This document shows, one piece after another, positions 39,901 to 45,900 of a stretch of 64,000 nucleotides of DNA. Location: assembly GCA_039619475.1 (NCBI GenBank), contig CM077115.1:183612106-183676105 (forward strand), written 5' to 3'. The position numbers and the translations under genes were made by a program. The notes under the pieces were generated by a model. It saw only the letters and a program-made list of their open reading frames with translations, had not been told where the DNA came from and ran no database searches. Each line of letters begins with the position of its first letter. The first letter of the stretch is position 1. The stretch comes from Icerya purchasi. Lineage: Eukaryota; Arthropoda; Insecta; Hemiptera; Monophlebidae.

Positions 39901-42900
39901 AGCTAAGTACACGCATATACGGTTATTCGATATACGAGATGCAAATAATATGTCTTTCGGAGGTATCAGGGTGCCGATACATTGTATACAGTCTTTTAGT
40001 TTATCATCTTTGTTAACGTGGATGACGATTGCTTGGTCACATGAAGGAGATTTATCGAATTGAGCGATAGAAGCATATGATAAAGCTGGTTTACGGTTTG
40101 TAGGCATATTTGAACCGGTGGCAGTTAGCGATAATGGAGTATTTGTAGATGTGTTGGAACTGGTGGGTTTTTCCGCCATACAGGTGGTTAGCGATACTGG
40201 AGCTTCTTGTTTATGTCGAAATTATCACCAAACAAAAAAAGGTAGAGTACAAAAAAAAGAAATAAATTTAACACATATCAGAAAAAAGGAAAGAGATAAG
40301 ATAAGGAAAAGAGAAAAAAACTGTATTTAGAACACAAGAGCGCACGACTGTTCACTTTCACGTTTAAATATAAACCGGTTTCTTTCTGAACTCCCAAACG
40401 AAAATCTGCCAAATATATTAATACAGATAAGGAAGAAGTTAGATATAGATATACAGACAGAAAATATCGAGGCGGTTTATCGCATATCGTCGAGAAATAC
40501 GAGGTTACCCAGACCCATTATCGCGAAAACAGGCAGCAGAATCGCTGACTTACTATTGGATAATAAGAAAAAAAAAACGCATTACTTGACAAAAACATAA
40601 CGAGCGCGGATACTCAATTCAAAATATTTGTAAATGAAAATCTATCACCTTATTATAAGCAGTTATTCTGGGAAACTAAACAAGCCCGATTTTTTTTTTT
40701 TGTTTTTTTTTATTATATTATATGAATTATCTCCTTTTCAAATTTCAAATAATTCTTAAAATTACAAAACCTTAATAAATAAATAAAAAAAAACAAACGA
40801 TTACAAAGTATAAATTCTTGTAGATGGAGACCGTTTGACCAATGGTTTAACCGTATCTCCTCTACATTACAAGATATCTAAAGAGAAAAAGCTATTGACT
40901 TAGATTATAACATCATGTTCTTTTTTTTCTCTTTAATATGGTGGTTATATATTTTATGGTCTTAATAGTATTATTTTTATTCTTGAACCAGTTTTAGTTT
41001 TCTCCGATGTTGTGTTCAGCTCTTATGTGCTCGAATTTGGAAAGAGCGCAGTAGGGAGTGAGTTGGTCGTGTATGTGTGCGGATTCGGGTATTCTTGCTT
41101 GGTATTTGTGTGGTAGCGTATGGAGGTGCGTGTACAGTGGAACATGGCTTTTGGTCTATGTGTTTGCGTTACCACCTACGTTCACTAGCTGTAAGATGTG
41201 GTAATGTTGAGGGAGTGGGTGTGTGATAACTGTTCAAGTGTAGTTGTTCTTTTACGTTGATATTGTACTTTATTTCCTAAGAGATGGTGTGGACCGAAAG
41301 GATGCATGTTGGTATGGCAGTGTTCGCCAGTAGTTCATGTGCATGTGTAAATATGTGTATGTGCGTGTATGTGGATGTTTGTGTATATATATATATGTGT
41401 GGATGTTGTGTGTAGGTATAGTATATGTAGACATACGTAATATGTATTTCTATCGGTAATATGATTTATGTATATAGTTCTAGAGTTAGATTAATTAGGA
41501 TGTGTTGCGTTTCGATGGCGAATGTTAAGTAGATATAAGCGTTTCCCAACTTATGAAAATCTCATACTGTTCAAAAAAGCCAGAGCTCTAACCAGGCCAA
41601 CTGTAATGCAGAGGAAAAAAGAAGTCTGGAAAACTTCGTTTCCAGTATAAACTCGAATACTCCGATAACGCTACTGTGGGATAAGATTAGGAAAATAACG
41701 AATGACAATAATATCAGCCATATAACTACAATTAGAGCTTCATCCGGCGAGTTGGTACATGGCAGTAATAGAATCGCAGAAATAATGGCAGATCACTACT
41801 GTAAAACGAACAACGTTCAGATATGCAACATCTCATATGCGAACCCCAATTTCGACTCAGACATCGTTGAGCCAGACAACGTAGATATTACATATCACGA
41901 AGTTTACTCAACCATAAAAAATTTAAAAAATTCAGCAGCAGGCCCAGACCGATTACACCCAGAGATGTTAAAACACTTAGAGAAACCTAAATTACAATAT
42001 AATTGTAACCTATTCAATCAAATTTGGAAATCGAACATTTTTCCAGACGTGTGGAGAGAAACAAATATCATATCAATCCTAAAACATAACAAGAACCAAC
42101 ATGATCCTGTGAGCTACAGGTCTATATTCTTGTCTTGTATTTTATGCAAAGCAATGGAAAAAATTGTTGGTAGCAGATTAATGTGGATCGCGGAAAATAA
42201 GCAAATCCTAGATAATTTACAAAACGGATTCAGAAAATGGCGTTTTACGGTTGATAACCTAATACATCTACAACAAGAAATCTAGGATGGTTTCGCTTTA
42301 CGCCAACACACCTTAAGCGTCTTCTTTGACATAGAAAAGGCGTTTGATCACGTATCGCCCGGTTCCATACTAAGTACGCTTTACAGTAGCGGGTTTCGAG
42401 GCAACCTACCAAAATTTATTCGCTCTTTTTTAACGAACAGAAATTTCAAAGTTAGAGTAGGTAATTCATTATCGTCTGGAAAAATCCAAATAACAGGAGT
42501 CCCTCAAGGTTCTGTATTGAGCTTATTACTGTTTATACTTGCATTGTCCGACTTGAAAGAACATATTAACGCTGCGGTAAAGTATTCCATATACGCAGAT
42601 GATTTAGTCATTTATATTAGAGGTAGTGATATAGCAGAGTTAGAAACAACTCTTCAACGAAACATCGCCCGAATCGAGAAGTGGGCAGTTACAAAAACAT
42701 TCGCTTTTCTTCACAAAAGACGTTTGCAGTATGTTTCTCTAGAAACAATTCAAATTCTCGGCTTATCCTACTAAAATTGAATCGAGAATATATACAGAAT
42801 AAAGAGCAAACAAAATTTCTTGGCCTAATATTCGACAAAAAGTTCAGCTGGGAGCCCCACGTAGACCATATAAAAACAAGATGTATGAACGCACTCAAAC

Positions 42901-45900
42901 TACTAAAGACACTGCACCACAAATCCTGGGGCTCAGACAGGCGAACACTACTGCGGTTGTATGGCACGCACGTGCGATCAATAATAGAATATGGCGCTAT
43001 AATATACGGTGCGGCAACGCGTAAAGTCATCAGAAAATTGGACATTATACAAAACCAAGCACTATTCATCTCGGAGCCTTCTGCACAAGCCCGGTTATTA
43101 GCTTACACATCGAAAGCAACATAGTAAAGTTTAAAAAACCTTCATACTATGCTACCACTCAAGTATTATTTTAAACTCAGCATGAACAAGACACATCCTA
43201 ATTACTACAAAACTTTTCACTCAAATCTGGAAAAGCTGTACTCCAAAAACAACGAAGCATTTGGTCTACGGTGCAAGAATTTTATTCGCCAGCTCAATCT
43301 AGCTCCCATAACACTGAACTTGCCTAATCTACCGAGTCCGCCATGGCAAAAAGTCAAAACTGGCAGAGATAAATATCTAATAGCAATTACAGATCACATA
43401 AGAGATTCGTTAGAACTAGCTAACCAAGAGCACTGGGTAAGGCTAAGCGGCAATAAGCTATGTCAGATCAAACCTCAAATCGGAACCTGGACAACATCGT
43501 ACCGTACAAATAGTCGAGAGGAAGTTGCTCTAGCGAGGAAACGAATCGGTCACACTAGGCTAACGCACGGCCCATTGATCAATGGAGAAACGCAAGCGTT
43601 GTGTCCTTTCTGCCAGCTCTTTGCTACAACGATAGGACATATAATCATAGAGTGCCAACAATTCGATCGACAAAGGAACGAGGCGTCAATAGCCGGTCTA
43701 AGCATAGAAGAAGTATTACAGGACAGAGAGGATATAATCCAAAAATTAATACATTTTTTAAAGATTGCAAATGTATTCAATTTAATATAATTAAGACATA
43801 TTAATATGTAATAATAGTTATTTATGAATTGTTTTTATAATTTCCATTCTGTATCGTGGACACAAATGACCACAGTAGTCGAGCGTCATTAAATAAGTAT
43901 ATATATAATAAATAATAAAGTATTTAAGAATATCGTGATAAATTTAAGCTGTTAAGTATATTAGATAGTTACGTTATTCAAGAGAGCACTATGAACGTGT
44001 AATGGATTTTATGTGCGTAATTGTGTTTCCCATTTATCTCTTTATCTCGAACTATTTATTCACATGTGCAGGAACGTTGTCAAGTGTTCCTCTTAAATAT
44101 GACTCCACCGATTGTACAAACTACAGTGATAATAAAAAATGGACGGATAATACAAACAGGATACTAAAGCCAGATAATACGGTAAAAATAAACTCCGAAT
44201 TGTTTCATGTGTTGCACCTGAAAATAAAAACTGTTCGACGTAACCGGGATGAATTCTTATGCCATATTCACATGATACCTTTAAGCGTTATTGTACTAAC
44301 AGAAATAAATATAAGCGAATTTGAATTCAATTTATATAATGTAGCGGGCTTCACAAAGATTGCGTTACAAAGATCAAATGGGTATAACGGAGGAATATTT
44401 GTGTTTGTAAATGATAATTTTAGATGTAATATTCTGGATGTTAAAAGTAGATCAAGCATGGATCTGGTGATGGTAGATATAAATATGTGCGTTGATAATT
44501 CTTTACGTTTAATTGATATTTATCGATCATCAAGTAAAATGTAGGCGAATTCATAAAAGAAACCGCAGCGCTTTTAAAAACCCTAAATAATAAGGATAAT
44601 TTTTTGCTATGTGGGGATTTCAATATTAATTTACTTCTACATAATGCTCAGACGGAGAACTTTCTTAACGTAATTTACGGGTAGGAGGGGTACAGCTGAT
44701 AAGTGGAATTATAAGAGAGAAAGATCGGGCAGATAGAAGTACACAGTCATGCATAGATAATATATTTATGAAGTTTAAAACTAACGAAATTACTTCGGTA
44801 ATAGTCAGTACGAAAATATCTGACCCTTATATCATTTGTGGTGCTTTTCGTATCGTAGACCGGAAAATAACTCATTATAAAAATCCCCTGAAATGTGTTT
44901 TTGAAGAAGGAATATTACAGAACTAAATTAGTGATTATAACTGGAGCGAAGTAGGGAACTCCTCAACGGTAAGAGACGTATATCACCGTTTTTGTTCAGT
45001 GCTTCAAAACATATATAGAGGTTGCAAAGTGGAGGTGAGTGAGGGTAAAAGAAGACGTAAATATAATCCTAAAAAAGAATGGATGAGTCACAAAATAATC
45101 AATTTCATGAAAATCAGAGATCAATACTTTCGACTCAGTAAAGGGAATTGAACTAGCGTGAGATACAAAAATCTGTTCAAAAAATATCGGAATTTAGTTA
45201 AAACAGAAATAGGGAATGCCAAGCAGAAGTATTATCAAAGACAACTAGTGATGGCAAACAATGATAGCAAAAAAACATGGGCTATAATCAATAATATTGT
45301 TAGTAAAAAAAAAAAAAAAAATGGCCTGTTACATTTATCCTAGAGGGGTAAATCTACGAATCGACAATATAGATGATTCGGTTCTAATTAAATTAATGAG
45401 TACTATGCCCAATCACATAATAAATGAAAAAAAAAATTGGTGAATAGAAGAGGGAAGTAAGGGAGTGGTTGAAAGAATGGTGCAAAGATTAAGGAGTCTT
45501 GCTGCGTCCCCTTTTCCCTTTATTATTGTTGCATTTTTTAGGGCTCTCTTAGACTATCTATTTATTAGTTTCCTTCCTTTTTCTTTTCTGTATATTAATG
45601 TATGCGACGTGTAGTATGTAAGCGGCCCCCATGTACGGGTGTATAATTGTGCTATTTATATAGATAATTGTGCTGATTGATATATATATATATATTTTTT
45701 TATGATTTAATACGTTCCATTTAGGTAGTAAGAATGATTAATTGTAATTTTGTTTACTAGAATAAACGATAATAAGAGTGTTAGATACTCATGCAACGGG
45801 CATACTTGAATAGTGAAACCCACAACTTATTCACTTATAACAAAAAAAAAATGAAATTAGAAGCGATAAAGGCGAGTGCCCTTTAAGTATTATTAATGTT

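Larger units (their letters stand above)
35477..40384 (-). mobile_element. Full-length I-type LINE (4.9 kb) with 10-bp target duplication
   Basis: Bounded by the perfect direct repeat TTTCTGAACT at 35467-35476 and 40385-40394. Removing the insert rejoins ORF1 of the surrounding CR1-like LINE. On the - strand the order is: 5'UTR (40384-40180), ORF1 (40179-38794), ORF2 (38825-35551), and a 3'UTR with an AATA-type tail at about 35477-35505. The simple-repeat tail, ORF order and protein motifs fit the I/Nimb-like group. No RNase H domain is seen between RT and the C-terminal zinc-finger-like block. Near-complete length and few lesions imply recent insertion. Confidence 0.93.
35000..45860 (+). mobile_element. 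CR1-like LINE, internally deleted and interrupted twice
   Basis: One element in scattered pieces, recognised by comparison with its relative at 58448-63775. ORF1 5' part 35145-35476; ORF1 continuation 40395-40690; GT-rich spacer about 41000-41520; ORF2 endonuclease 43985-44900 and linker to 45320; C-terminal end and 3'UTR 45325-45848 with an A run at 45841-45850. The 3' end (GCAACGGGCATACTTG...CCCACAACTTATTC) matches the relative's 3' end. Insertions: an I-type LINE at 35477-40384 and another at 41525-43915. It fills most of intron 8. Confidence 0.8.
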
